DNA of 64,000 bases from Chaenocephalus aceratus (taxonomy: Eukaryota > Chordata > Actinopteri > Perciformes > Channichthyidae). The notes below the pieces were generated by a model. That model did not search any database. It was not told the origin of the DNA and saw only the letters and a program-made list of their open reading frames with translations. The DNA is taken from NCBI GenBank assembly GCA_023974075.1, contig JAMFTG010000250.1, positions 17,501 through 81,500 on the forward strand, in the 5' to 3' direction. This document shows positions 22,593 through 31,764 of this stretch, in pieces (position 1 is the stretch's first letter; every line of letters begins with the position of its first letter). A program made the translations under genes and the position numbers.

Positions 22593-23075
22593 ATGGGAAA
22601 CTACTTTGCAAAACGCTCTGTATATATTGATCATAATGTAGTCATTACCCGTTTAATAAATGTGGTGATGGGGACGATTGAAAACAGAACGAGTAGTGAC
22701 CCCTGTGTAAAAAGAATGGCTGAAGTTTGTAAACTACAAGACATTTTGGATATCGTTCGTTCTGGCAGTACTATTCCGGGTCATTGGGAAACGCTTGTAA
22801 ACGAAACATTTAAAGTGGTCCTGGAATCTTCATTTTCCGAAACATTCTGTAACATTATCTCAGAAATGAAACAAACATCAAAAGTGTATCATGTGCTCTC
22901 ATTGTATGCTCTGTTTGTAGATGTAATGCATCTGTGTGTTGAAAACAGCATACACGTGAATATTTTGACTGAAGTGAAAAAACTCCATCACGATATCTCC
23001 AATAATATGGGGAATTCTAAGCTGGAGACTGTCCTGGGGATGCTACAATCAGTATTTCAATCAGGAGAGACATGA
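22593..23075 (+). pseudogene. Bcl-2-like gene, left copy, 3' end replaced by Ngaro-like insertion
   Basis: Same start and frame as the intact right-arm gene (32229-31765). After codon 154 (LQSV) the natural stop is separated by the insertion at 23056, so the frame reads six foreign codons to a TGA at 23075. The protein is otherwise unchanged and could still be made. Its ATG lies 8 nt after the stop of the upstream gene, with AATAAA between them. Confidence 0.7.
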
Positions 23076-23223
23076 TGTATGGAATACATATTTATTATCG
23101 GTCACATTATAAACATAATGATGACAGTTCATCACAAATGAATGAAATGTTGTTTTGGCGATTAGGCCCAGGTTTTAGTAGGATATCAATCGGGAAGGGA
23201 AGAACCGTTTCCGATGAACCCCC
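23056..23223 (-). repeat. Split direct repeat B2
   Basis: 168 bp beginning TTCAATCAGGAGAGACATG on the plus strand and ending at CCGATGAACCCCC; identical or nearly so to 23878-24045. Confidence 0.9.
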
Positions 23224-23662
23224 CTGGGTCTAGACACTGGTGGTGGTGATAAGTGGTTAGGTCCGGTTGGAAGGGAGAAGGTTAAGCTTGGTCCTGAGTT
23301 CAATCAATCGATCAATCAATGTTTAGTCATATAGCCCAATATCACGAATGTTACATTTGTCTCAGTGGTCTTCACAGTTTGTACAGAATATCAGTATGAC
23401 AATACGACACCCTCTGTCCTTAGACCCTCACATCGTACAAGGAAAACTTCCAAAGAAAACCCAGTTTAAAGGGAAAAATGGGAGAAACCTCAGGGAGAGC
23501 AACAGAGGAGGGATCCCTCTCCCAGGACGGACAGACGTGCAATAGATGCCGTGTGTAAATTGAAAAGATAATACATTTGCAACATAGGTAGTCCAAATGT
23601 TTGGAAATGCATGTGTGTGCATGCATGGAGTTGAAAGCAGGAGGCGAAGGGGTGGAGGAGGG
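23224..23662. repeat. Dispersed fish repeat nested between A2 and B2
   Basis: Contains CAATCAATCAATG, TAGCCCAATATCACGAATG, GTTACATTTGTCTCAGTGG, GACACCCTCTGTCCTTAGAC and TCTCCCAGGACGGACAGACG. It is the same dispersed repeat as at 13858-14515 but with the 15-bp segment unexpanded. Confidence 0.85.
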
Positions 23663-23877
23663 TTGCGCGTTGACACCTGGAAGACAGCTGATAGACAGGG
23701 GAGAGCATATATAGAGAGATTAACAGGTTGCAATCATTTAGGCTTGTAAATGGAGGGGCGTGATAGGTTTAGCTGAGGAGAGGCGCTCCCTGTCATTTAG
23801 ATGCGGGGAGCAAGTATTGCCATGACGAGCAATACGGAGTGTTAGGTCTTCCTGTCTGAACTTGCGCTAAGCTTCAT
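23663..23877 (-). repeat. Split direct repeat A2
   Basis: About 215 bp from TTGCGCGTTGACACCTGG to GCGCTAAGCTTCAT; matches 28292-28504 with a few indels. Confidence 0.9.
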
Positions 23878-24045
23878 TTCAATCAGGAGAGACATGATGT
23901 ATGGAATACATATTTATTATCGGTCACATTATAAACATAATGATGACAGTTCATCACAAATGAATGAAATGTTGTTTTGGCGATTAGGCCCAGGTTTTAG
24001 TAGGATATCAATCGGGAAGGGAAGAACCGTTTCCGATGAACCCCC
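23878..24045 (-). repeat. Split direct repeat B1
   Basis: 168-bp copy of B2 (23056-23223), immediately next to A2, giving the contiguous B1-A2 arrangement. Confidence 0.9.
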
Positions 24046-24149
24046 AAAAGAATGAAGTATGAAATACTGAATGTGAATAATCTTACCTTGTGGGATGCAG
24101 CGGAAATCTATGGATGGAAAGGAGAGGTTAATACATGTGAGGATTTAAG

Positions 24150-24765
24150 CGACTGATGCCTCCCGGGCATCCTTCCTGGACGTACAGGGCTTCCCGGCCG
24201 TACGGGGGCATCCCGGACAGACGGGGCATCCCGGATGGGGCTTCCTGGACATACAGGGCGTCCCGGACGTACGGGGCATCCCGGAGGGGGCATCCTGGCC
24301 GTACAGGGCGTCCCGGACGTACGGGGCATCCCGGGTGAGCGGGGACTACCCGGACGCACCGAGCGACCCGACCAGTGCCCCGGGTGCCCGGAACGTGCGA
24401 GGCTTCCCGAATGTGCGGGGTAACCTGACTTTAGCAGGGAAACATTATACGGACCGGAGGTTTCACGACCCGGATATACGGGCTTCCCGGACGTACGGGG
24501 CATCCTGGACGTACAGGGCAACCCGGACATACGGGGCATCCTGGACGTACAGGGCATCCTGGATCGTACAGGGCATCCACACAGGGCTTCCCGGACGTAC
24601 GGGGCATCCCGGAGGGGGCATCCTGGCCGTACAGGGCGTCCCGGACGTACGGGGCATCCCGGGTGAGCGGGGACTACCCGGACGCACCGAGCGACCCGAC
24701 CAGTGCCCCGGGTGCCCGGAACGTGCGAGGCTTCCCGAACCTTTTCTCTTGCGGGGCAACCTGCT
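24150..24765. repeat. GC-rich internal minisatellite of the Ngaro-like element
   Basis: Units of about 18-21 bp such as CCCGGACGTACGGGGCATC repeat irregularly. A larger block containing GGGTGAGCGGGGACTACC occurs at about 24330-24415 and again at 24657-24740. The Gly/Pro-rich open frames in it look collagen-like but are tandem-repeat artefacts. Confidence 0.8.
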
Positions 24766-24912
24766 TTAGCAGGGACACGTTATACAGACCCGAAGGTTTT
24801 ACAGCCTGGACATACAGGTTTAGATATGCAGAAATAAACATGAGCCGTGGGGCAACATACGTGCTGACATACTAAGAACCACCACCAGTTATATGCATAC
24901 GTACCAATTTGT

Positions 24913-25815
24913 TTAAGGTTGGAGAGACCTTTGGATAGCCAGCACGGCATTGAGGTCAGGGCGAATGTAGGATGAGAAAGCGGAGGAGGACCACCGTCCG
25001 AGTTGTTGCAGGGATGAGGATGAGACGCCTTGATTGGCAGCGGAAGTAGCTGCGCCTATTCTGAAGGAGTGACCCGTGTATAGAAGGGGTGATAACCCGG
25101 ATTTAATGAGGACTTGTTTAAGTAGACATTGAACTGTCGTTGTGTTAAAGGAAAATTCCCTGAGATAAGGAATAATGGCGAGAGAGGATTAGAGGTAGGT
25201 CTAAGCCGTAGGAACTTGATCATGGCCTTATAAAGCAGAACTGGGAATCGATGCGGGCGGCGATGACGGACAGGCGCCGCCGCATTTGGAGTGTTTAAGA
25301 TATAAACTAAAGTGGCTAGCGTGAAAAGATATGTCAGAAAGCTGACGTCTCGATTGGAATCGAAAGTAAGGGAAGCTGTGGTAAATTCGCCTGGTCTGAG
25401 AAAGGCATAAAAAGCTAGGAGAAATAGAGCATCGAGTAGTGCATCGATATAAGGGGAGAATAACCCACTTCTAAGTTTGGAGAGCATGAGGCGTAACGTG
25501 GAGAGTGTAATAGGGCGTCTCCGGTCTAAGACGGTGGAAAAGTTTTTAATGAGACCTTTGAGGATGAGTTTGACTGACTGGTTTGCGAACAGGCTGGGAA
25601 AGCCGGGATCGGAACGCGAACGTTAAACTGAACTCCTGCTAAGAGGCCCCGGATGTATTGGGGTTTGAGGTGGCGATCAGTGGCGCAGTAGCACATGAAG
25701 GCACACACGGTGGAGATGAGAACAGTTTTAAGTGTGATGCCTACGGAAAAGCGAAACGTCGCAAACGTTCTCCAAGCGAATCATATGTTTTGAGGGTGGA
25801 CGCGCTAAGCCCTTC
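24913..25815 (-). pseudogene. Tyrosine recombinase (Ngaro/Crypton type), frameshifted
   Basis: On the minus strand: an N-terminal core-binding stretch (STLKTYDSL..., near 25800), CATDRHLKPQYIRGLLAG (about 25680), then the catalytic domain with LLAFYAFLRPGEFT (first catalytic Arg, about 25400). After a frameshift near 25070 comes GHSFRIGAAT (His and second Arg), then LGRWSS..FSSYIRP containing the likely nucleophilic Tyr (about 24960-24990). It ends at a TAA at 24913-24915. Motifs are in the correct order for a lambda-integrase-like recombinase. At least two frameshifts and an in-frame stop make it non-functional. The enzyme would circularise and integrate the retroelement without a target duplication. 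Confidence 0.85.
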
Positions 25816-25982
25816 CTCATAAACCTGCTGATTCGAGGTGCCTTTCTAGGGGCTTCTATTTAAGAGAGAGAGAGGAGATGCGGGGGAGGAATCCTGACGG
25901 GTTGAGCGCTGCTCCTGGGCAGAGGTTCCGGAACGTCTTGTGGGCTGACTGCGGTGATCTATGGATGAAATGAGAGATTAAC

Positions 25983-26335
25983 ATGTGGATTAAACAATCT
26001 GCCGGAATCACTGCCGGGCTTACTGTACATCATAAGATGCTGACCCGAAGGTCGACGGCCGGAATCAGCGCCGGACTTACGAGAACACTACCACTAAACA
26101 ACGGCCGGAATCGCTGCCGGGCTTTACTGTTCTCTGCTGGGCTTACTGTACATCATAAGATGCTTGACCCGAGAGCCACCGGCCGGAATCAGGCCGGGCT
26201 TACGTACTACCACTAAACAACGGCCGGAATCGCTGCCGGGCTTACTGTACATCATAGGATGCTGACTCGGAAGTCGACGGCCGGAATCAGCGCCGGGCTT
26301 ACGTGAACACTACCACTAAACCTTGCCGACACGAT
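25983..26335. repeat. Roughly 120-bp tandem repeats in the Ngaro-like element
   Basis: CGGCCGGAATC(G/A)CGCCGG-type blocks alternate with TTACTGTACATCATAAGATG and ACACTACCACTAAAC; about three degenerate copies. Confidence 0.7.
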
Positions 26336-26404
26336 GGTCGATGACCTGCGATGCAGGGTTAAACATGCACAGATGAACACTACCACTAAATGTATAAATA
26401 CCAG

Positions 26405-26600
26405 GAAAGAGAGATCTTGGATGGCCGTCTGGTTGTTGTAGGGATGAGGAATAATTACCTTGATTGCGGCAGGGTTGCTGCACCTATCCTGGACGAAGCC
26501 CTGAAATGCTATTAAGACACCACCACCAGTTATATGCATGTTTACCATAGGTAAACTGAGAGATCTAGGATTGCCGGCACGAGTCGATGTCCGGGGGAAG
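26405..26600 (-). pseudogene. Second, highly decayed recombinase C-terminus
   Basis: Segments such as GTTGTAGGGATGAGGA, CCTTGATTGCGGCAG and CACCACCAGTTATATGCAT match the recombinase 3' region at 24880-25030 (GTTGCAGGGATGAGGA, CCTTGATTGGCAGCGG, CACCACCAGTTATATGCAT) in the same order. This indicates an internal duplication or a nested relic. Confidence 0.55.
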
Positions 26601-26849
26601 AGGGAGATGTAGACAATGTAATGCAGCTGTTAGCTTGAGTACAATGAGACATGAATGTTATATCCTGGCTTATCGTAAGCCATGTGAGCATGAACCAATA
26701 TAAATGAGACAATATGCGCAGCATAAAATGATGTATGCTTAGGTAAATACTGAAACATGACCCATGATATGGGACTAGCTTAATTAGCAGTTTAATTACG
26801 CCACGGTGAGACATGGATGCACTTGATTGGGTGATTAGACTGTCTTCTA

Positions 26850-27230
26850 TCATATTACGTGAACTTCTCTTTCTCCCTGAAGAAACTCCCCAAAAACCCC
26901 ACGGATGGGCAGCATCCATGAATAAAAACGAAGACTCATTGAGTGTCTGAGTGAGTAGATACGGCCGCTGCTAATGTGTAGCGTTAATGCGGGTGGGGGG
27001 GGGGGGTTTGAAAGATTATTTTCCATGTGATTCCTGGCGCGAGGTACTGGCAAAGCTGCGGTTGCGCCTGGGGCATACAGACCTCGGATGAGCGTCCTTG
27101 CAGGACTGCAGATGTGGAGGAATGTACGATATGGGTGGTAGCAGACGTTTTCGTTAAAGTTATGACAAATCTTCTCGTCTTGCCTATGCTGCACCTGACG
27201 GCTTTGACTATTATTCCCGGAAAACAGCAT
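26850..27230 (-). pseudogene. Gag-like remnant with Cys/His cluster
   Basis: The minus-strand frame contains DEKICHNFNENVC followed by FLHICSPA. This resembles the ICxxFN..xC...FxHxCxxC Cys/His region of Gag proteins in tyrosine-recombinase retroelements. The final Cys/His residues appear lost. It is supported by its position upstream of the recombinase on the same strand. Confidence 0.5.
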
Positions 27231-27439
27231 GGGAAAGACTCTAGCTCAACAAAATAAAATACTCAGTTACCTCTAATCATTAACCCATGTTTGTATAATT
27301 TAGTGAACTCTGTGTGTTGCTGCCAGCATACATGACACCTGACGTGGAAACGTTTACTCGTGGATGGGGCTACAGAGCTGCTAGACAGTCGAAAACGGTG
27401 CATTCCTCTGTCTGAATGTGCTGCACTTTGATAAATGTT

Positions 27440-27836
27440 TAGACAAAAGCTAAACTCTTATTGCACTTTTGGCAACGAGCATTCTCCACGTCGAGACGGG
27501 TAAAGTTTAACCACACCTCGGAGCGTGTTCTCTCCGCCACCTCCGCAGAGTGCTCCGCTGCATGTAGCAGCTGCATGTGTGTAAACTGCCCCGCCCCCTC
27601 GCACGCAGACCGGGGAGAGAGATCTCGTCTGATCGAAAATACATCATAGACGCATTTGTTTGTCTTTTGCATATCAGAAATGAGTTGGCGCCATACCTTT
27701 CAGGTAACGCTGTGTTGAAGCTTGAAACTGCGTTAGTTACTGAGCATTGTAATGGGTAGTAATTACCCGACTGCATTAGTAATGCAAGTAATACGTTACT
27801 GAAACTCCATACTGTAACGCGTTACACCCAACACTG
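27440..27836. mobile_element. hAT-like terminal fragment
   Basis: The right boundary ACGCGTTACACCCAACACTG (27817-27836) is typical of a fish hAT-type terminus (CAGTGTTGGG in the reverse strand). The partner end was not found, so this is a truncated insertion inside the Ngaro-like element. Confidence 0.4.
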
Positions 27837-28291
27837 CCTGGAACTCACCTTACCCCCTCTTACCAGCGCTACTCTGATGCCTATTTTAGAGTGAGGCGCA
27901 GGAGGAAGTAGCTTCAATGGGATGTAGCTTGAGCCCTGCCTGCCTGCAGGAGGGGTTGTGGTTTGAAGCCAGAATGGGTAAAGCTTCGCATGCGATGAGG
28001 ACCCGTTTCGCGTGAAGCCGGAAGCGCCGCATTTGAGCGGCCCTGAAGCCAGTGATACCCTCTTGAGAGACTGAAGGCGTGCGTCAATTGTTTGGGTGAA
28101 GTAGCCCGTTTCCGTTAAGCCGGAGGAACTTCCGTGGAGCCCGATTTCCTTGTCTTTTCCTCCCGCGTCCGGGTCTGCGGGGCGGCCGGCTGGAACCGCT
28201 AGCCGACTGGGGAACGCCGCCTGTAGCTTAATCCGCCGGACTGCGGAGCTGATGAATAATGCCTGGAGCTGGGACGAAGCTCTGCTGCTGT

Positions 28292-28504
28292 TTGCGCGTT
28301 GACACCTGGAAGACAGCTGATAGAACAGGGGAGAGCATATATAGAGAGATTAACAGGTGCATCATTTAGGCTTGTAAATGGAGGGGCGTGATAGGTTTAG
28401 CTGAGGAGAGGCGCTCCCTGTCATTAGATGCGGGGAGCAAGTATTGCCATGACGAGCAATACGGAGTGTTAGGTCTTCCTGTCTGAACTTGCGCTAAGCT
28501 TCAT
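28292..28504 (-). repeat. Split direct repeat A1 (5' end of Ngaro-like element)
   Basis: Matches A2 (23663-23877). It ends GCGCTAAGCTTCAT and abuts left-arm sequence AACTATTGATTTTG at 28505. Confidence 0.9.
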
Positions 28505-29151
28505 AACTATTGATTTTGTGGGTGAAAAAAATAAAAAAAGTGTTCTTTACATCTAAAAACTGTTGTCATCATTATAGCAAGGGGAGCGTATCTGATACAT
28601 GTGTATTACAGTCCTTCTTGTTGTGTTTTCAGTGTTTTCTGTGTGTCTGTACACACAAAGCACACTTCATTATCTACTTTTCAGCTTCTTTAAAAAGAAA
28701 AGTGTATCTTTCGGTAACTTTCTCAGAGAATTTAAGCATAAATATGTCAAATGTTCAAAACAGCCTTGTTTCACTGAAATACCCTCAAAATGACAAACTG
28801 CCATTAAGAGTCAGATTCTTAACCAAATCTACTGAAACAAAGTCCTTCATTATCTACTTTTCAGCTTTTATACAAAAGTGTATCTTTCGGTAACCTTCTT
28901 GAGAGAATTAAGCATAAATCTGTCAAAGATTCTTAACGAAATCTACTGACACAAAGTCTACTTCATTATCTACTTTTCAGCTTTTTTAAAAAGAAAAGTG
29001 TATCTTTCGGTAACTTTCTCAGAGAATTTAAGCATAAATCTGTCAAATGTTCAAAAACAGCCTTGTTTCACTGAAATACCCTCAAAATGACAAACTGCCA
29101 TTATTACGAAATCTCCTCAAACAGAGTACTTTCTACAGATGAAGCCTTCCC
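28505..29151. repeat. Intergenic tandem repeats in the left arm
   Basis: Three partial copies (about 28665-28830, 28845-28940, 28965-29105) of a block containing TCATTATCTACTTTTCAGC, AGTGTATCTTTCGGTAAC and AGAATTTAAGCATAAAT. The first and third also share GCCTTGTTTCACTGAAATAC. The block may be regulatory or a repeated 3' region. Mirror copies lie at about 31150-31625. The open frames across it are not supported. Confidence 0.7.
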
Positions 29152-29226
29152 ACTCAACGCAATATGTCCCACCCACTCAGCAAATCATATAAAACTAAGG
29201 ACGACCGTTAAAAAACTAGCCATGGA
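29152..29226 (+). promoter_or_regulatory. Shared promoter module before the lysine-rich gene (left copy)
   Basis: ACTCAACGCAATATGTCCCA, CTCAGCAAATCATATAAAAC (TATA-like, 29184-29195) and AACTAGCCATGGA, the same order as at 21941-22026. The TATA-like box is only about 27-38 nt before the ATG, so the leader would be very short. Confidence 0.6.
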
Positions 29227-29870
29227 TCTGAGAAAAACCAAGTCTGATGTAGCCTGCCCTTATTATCACCAGGATAATGGATATGGGCTTAATGACTGGA
29301 TGTTACAAAGTAGGGGAGAGGATGTTCCCGAAGAAGAGCTCTCGTGTATATCATATCCATGTAAGGTCTTTAGGACAAAAGAGGACCATGATAACATGAC
29401 ATATGAAGAATATCTTTCTTTAAAAGATGGTATTATAGATAACCTTATAGAAACAGTATATCTCATGCCACTCGCCAAGATCGCAAACGACAATTAGCAG
29501 AAAAGAATAGAAAAAGTAAAGAAAACAAAGAAAAAGCAACATGAAAAGGAGAAGAAAAATTAAAAGCAAACGCAGAATGCGAATGAAAAGAAAAGGGACC
29601 ATAGGACGCAAAACTAAAAAGACAAAAAGAAGGAAGGTGAAAAGAAAAAGAAACAAAGTGAAGAAATTTTAAACTAGAGGATGATATTGGTAGAGCCATT
29701 CTTCCGGATCATAATAATCTTATAGATCATCTCCCGCTAACCGACTGCTGCGAATGTCCCTTGAACAAATACCAAAAGCAATGGCAGAACTTTTGCTTCA
29801 GTATAATGAGAGAAAAAGCGCGATACTGTGGAATTGCCCAAATTGGCGACAGTGCCAGAATATGTATTAA
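29222..29870 (+). pseudogene. Lysine/arginine-rich protein gene, left copy, frameshifted but with native 3' end
   Basis: Starts MDLRKTKSDVACPYYHQD at 29222. A missing T (about 29447) ends the frame at 29497, and further indels follow in the basic region. Downstream the reading matches the right-arm gene through QIPKAM and then continues 28 codons into the unique centre (ERKSAILWNCPNWRQCQ) to a TAA at 29868-29870. This copy therefore preserves the original C-terminus, which the right-arm copy lacks, and places the palindrome junction inside this gene. The family is not recognised. Confidence 0.7.
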
Positions 29871-29971
29871 AAAACTGTTGGAGGATCTCTATTCTAAGTG
29901 TCGGTTGTCATTACAGCGAAGGGATACGCCAAAACGTGTGACGACATAGACAAACTTTTGAAGACAATTAT

Positions 29972-30313
29972 ATGTACTTCCTTACAGCTAAACAAATCCT
30001 ACGCCAGGTATTCAACAGACCACAAGAAGCACAAGAAGTCCCAGAAAGGATTACATTCAGAGCTAATAATGGAGAAACCGAAGAAGAAGCAAAGCAGATT
30101 ATAATCGTTGCGGGTGAAAGGATAGAGAATTTACATGTGATGTTAATGCATTTATCTGATATAAAAAATGCTTTCGTATACTTCCAAGAGACCCCTAAAC
30201 ATCTACTTGGGCTGTGTGAATTGAACGACAAACCGATCACTGTCAATGAAACGCGGAGAGAAGCAGCAGTGCAAATCGTTAAGTCTATTACCTTGTATGC
30301 ACTACGACATTAA
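29972..30313 (+). CDS. Unrecognised 113-aa ORF in the element centre
   Basis: Starts MYFLTAKQILRQVFN and ends KSITLYALRH, with a mostly helical, Glu/Lys-rich composition and LHVMLMHLSDIKNAFVYF in the middle. The preceding region has two possible 3' splice sites (TTGTCATTACAG ending near 29916 and CTTCCTTACAG ending near 29989), so it could be a downstream exon, perhaps of the lysine-rich gene. It is the only gene-sized ORF present once in the element. No homologue is recognised and no function is proposed. Confidence 0.45.
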   Translation: MYFLTAKQILRQVFNRPQEAQEVPERITFRANNGETEEEAKQIIIVAGERIENLHVMLMHLSDIKNAFVYFQETPKHLLGLCELNDKPITVNETRREAAVQIVKSITLYALRH

Positions 30314-30431
30314 CTTGGTAAAATGTAATATGTTTTCTATGAATTGTGTTGAATGTTGTGTTTTTTCAATTAAACAACCATTACACAATGAAAATGTGTT
30401 TTTTTTTTTTGCTTTCATATATAGTAATAGT

Positions 30432-30487
30432 ATTGTAAACGAAACATTTATAGTGTATCATGTGCTTTCATTGTATGCTCTGTTTTT
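30432..30487 (+). pseudogene. Internally deleted fragment of the Bcl-2-like gene at the junction
   Basis: GTAAACGAAACATTTA joins directly to AGTGTATCATGTGCT and ATTGTATGCTCTG. In the intact gene these are separated by about 65 bp. The fragment ends where the right arm begins. Confidence 0.75.
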
Positions 30488-31049
30488 TTGACATTGCTTT
30501 TGGTATTTGTTCAAGACATTCGCAGCAGTCGGTTAGCGGGAGATGATCTATAAGATTATTATGATCCGGTAATGGCTCTACAATATCATCCTCTAGTTTA
30601 AATTTCTTCACTTTGTTTCTTTTTCTTTTCACCTTCCTTCTTTTTGTCTTTTTAGTTTTGCGTCCTATGGTCCCTTTTCTTTTCATTCGCATTCTGCGTT
30701 TGCTTTTAATTTTTCTTCTCCTTTTCATGTTGCTTTTTCTTCGTTTTTCTTTACTTTTTCTATTCTTTTCTGCTAATTGTCGTTTGCGATCTTGGCGAGT
30801 GGCATGAGATATACTGTTTCTATAAAGGTTATCTATAATACCATCTTTTAAAGAAAGATATTCTTCATATGTCATGTTATCATGGTCCTCTTTTGTCCTA
30901 AAGACCTTACATGGATATGATATACACGAGAGCTCTTCTTCGGGAACATCCTCTCCCCTACTTTGTAACATCCAGTCATTAAGCCCATATCCATTATCCT
31001 GGTGATAATAAGGGCAGGCTACATCAGACTTGGTTTTTCTCAGATCCAT
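30468..31049 (-). CDS. Lysine/arginine-rich protein, right copy, truncated at the palindrome centre
   Basis: Frame of 193 codons from ATG at 31049. The N-terminal domain (1-85) has CPYYHQDNGYGLNDW and VPEEELSCISYPCKVF, then an acidic YEEYLSL. Residues about 86-151 are almost entirely Lys/Arg with interspersed Ser/Met, a likely nuclear-localisation and nucleic-acid-binding tract. Residues 152-186 are acidic and end with DCCECLEQIPKAM. The last seven residues come from sequence beyond the palindrome junction; the native end (28 further codons) survives only in the left arm. It is preceded by the shared promoter module (about 31121-31046). Being basic and small it could be a core-like or early regulatory protein, but no family is recognised. 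Confidence 0.55.
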   Translation of the reverse strand: MDLRKTKSDVACPYYHQDNGYGLNDWMLQSRGEDVPEEELSCISYPCKVFRTKEDHDNMTYEEYLSLKDGIIDNLYRNSISHATRQDRKRQLAEKNRKSKEKRRKSNMKRRRKIKSKRRMRMKRKGTIGRKTKKTKRRKVKRKRNKVKKFKLEDDIVEPLPDHNNLIDHLPLTDCCECLEQIPKAMSKKQSIQ

Positions 31050-31120
31050 GGCTAGTTTTTAACGGTCGTCCTTAGTTTTATATGATTTGCTGAGTGGGTG
31101 GGACATATTGCGTTGAGTGG

Positions 31121-31764
31121 GAAGGCTTCATCTGTAGAAAGTACTCTGTTTGAGGAGATTTCGTAATAATGGCAGTTTGTCATTTTGAGGGTATTTCAGT
31201 GAAACAAGGCTGTTTTGAACATTTGACAGATTTATGCTTAAATTCTCTGAGAAAGTTACCGAAAGATACACTTTTCTTTTTAAAAAAGCTGAAAAGTAGA
31301 TAATGAAGTAGACTTTGTGTCAGTAGATTTCGTTAAGAATCTTTGACAGATTTATGCTTAATTCTCTCAAGAAGGTTACCGAAAGATACACTTTTGTATT
31401 AAAAGCTGAAAAGTAGATAATGAAGGACTTTGTTTCAGTAGATTTGGTTAAGAATCTGACTCTTAATGGCAGTTTGTCATTTTGAGGGTATTTCAGTGAA
31501 ACAAGGCTGTTTTGAACATTTGACATATTTATGCTTAAATTCTCTGAGAAAGTTACCGAAAGATACACTTTTCTTTTTAAAGAAGCTGAAAAGTAGATAA
31601 TGAAGTGTGCTTTGTGTGTACAGACACACAGAAAACACTGAAAAACACAACAAGAAGGACTGTAATACACATGTATCAGATACGCTCCCCTTGCTATAAT
31701 GATGACAACAGTTTTTAGATGTAAAGAACACTTTTTTTTATTTTTTCACCCACAAAATCAATAG
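31121..31764. repeat. Intergenic tandem repeats in the right arm
   Basis: Mirror of 28505-29151, with three partial copies of a block containing GTTACCGAAAGATACACTTT and GCTGAAAAGTAGATAATGAAG. Confidence 0.7.

Larger units (their letters stand above)
23056..28504 (-). mobile_element. Ngaro-like tyrosine-recombinase retroelement, decayed, inserted in left arm
   Basis: The right arm gives the empty site (CAATCAGTATAACTATTG); here 5449 bp separate CAGTAT from AACTATTG with no target duplication. On the minus strand the order is A1 (28504-28292), body, B1 (24045-23878), A2 (23877-23663), a nested repeat (23662-23224), B2 (23223-23056). A1 equals A2 and B1 equals B2, which is the split-direct-repeat layout of Ngaro/PAT-type elements. 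The body retains a tyrosine recombinase (24913-25815) and a Gag-like Cys/His remnant (about 26850-27230) but no recognisable reverse transcriptase. It is a decayed or non-autonomous copy that arrived after the palindrome existed, or was converted out of the other arm. Confidence 0.85.
18012..29783. repeat. Left arm of the giant inverted repeat
   Basis: This arm mirrors 30492-36954. Identity is very high along its whole length except for the Ngaro-like insertion (23056-28504), a missing 130-bp segment near 19950, CA-tract length differences and several single-base indels. Those indels break three ORFs here that are open in the right arm. The symmetry ends at CCAAAAGCAATG (29772-29783). Confidence 0.92.
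29784..30491. other. Asymmetric centre of the palindrome
   Basis: 708 bp without a mirror partner. It holds the 3' end of the lysine-rich gene (to 29870), a 113-aa ORF (29972-30313), and a degenerate internally deleted fragment of the Bcl-2-like gene (about 30432-30487) directly at the right-arm junction. Confidence 0.85.

Noticed and set aside
24108..24769. Collagen-like Gly-Pro repeats
   Set aside because: Found on both strands from a GC-rich minisatellite inside the Ngaro-like element; no Gly-X-Y register is maintained.
28510..28893. 127-codon frame in the left arm
   Set aside because: Lies across three tandem intergenic repeats; its reading is explained by those repeats and is not conserved between them.
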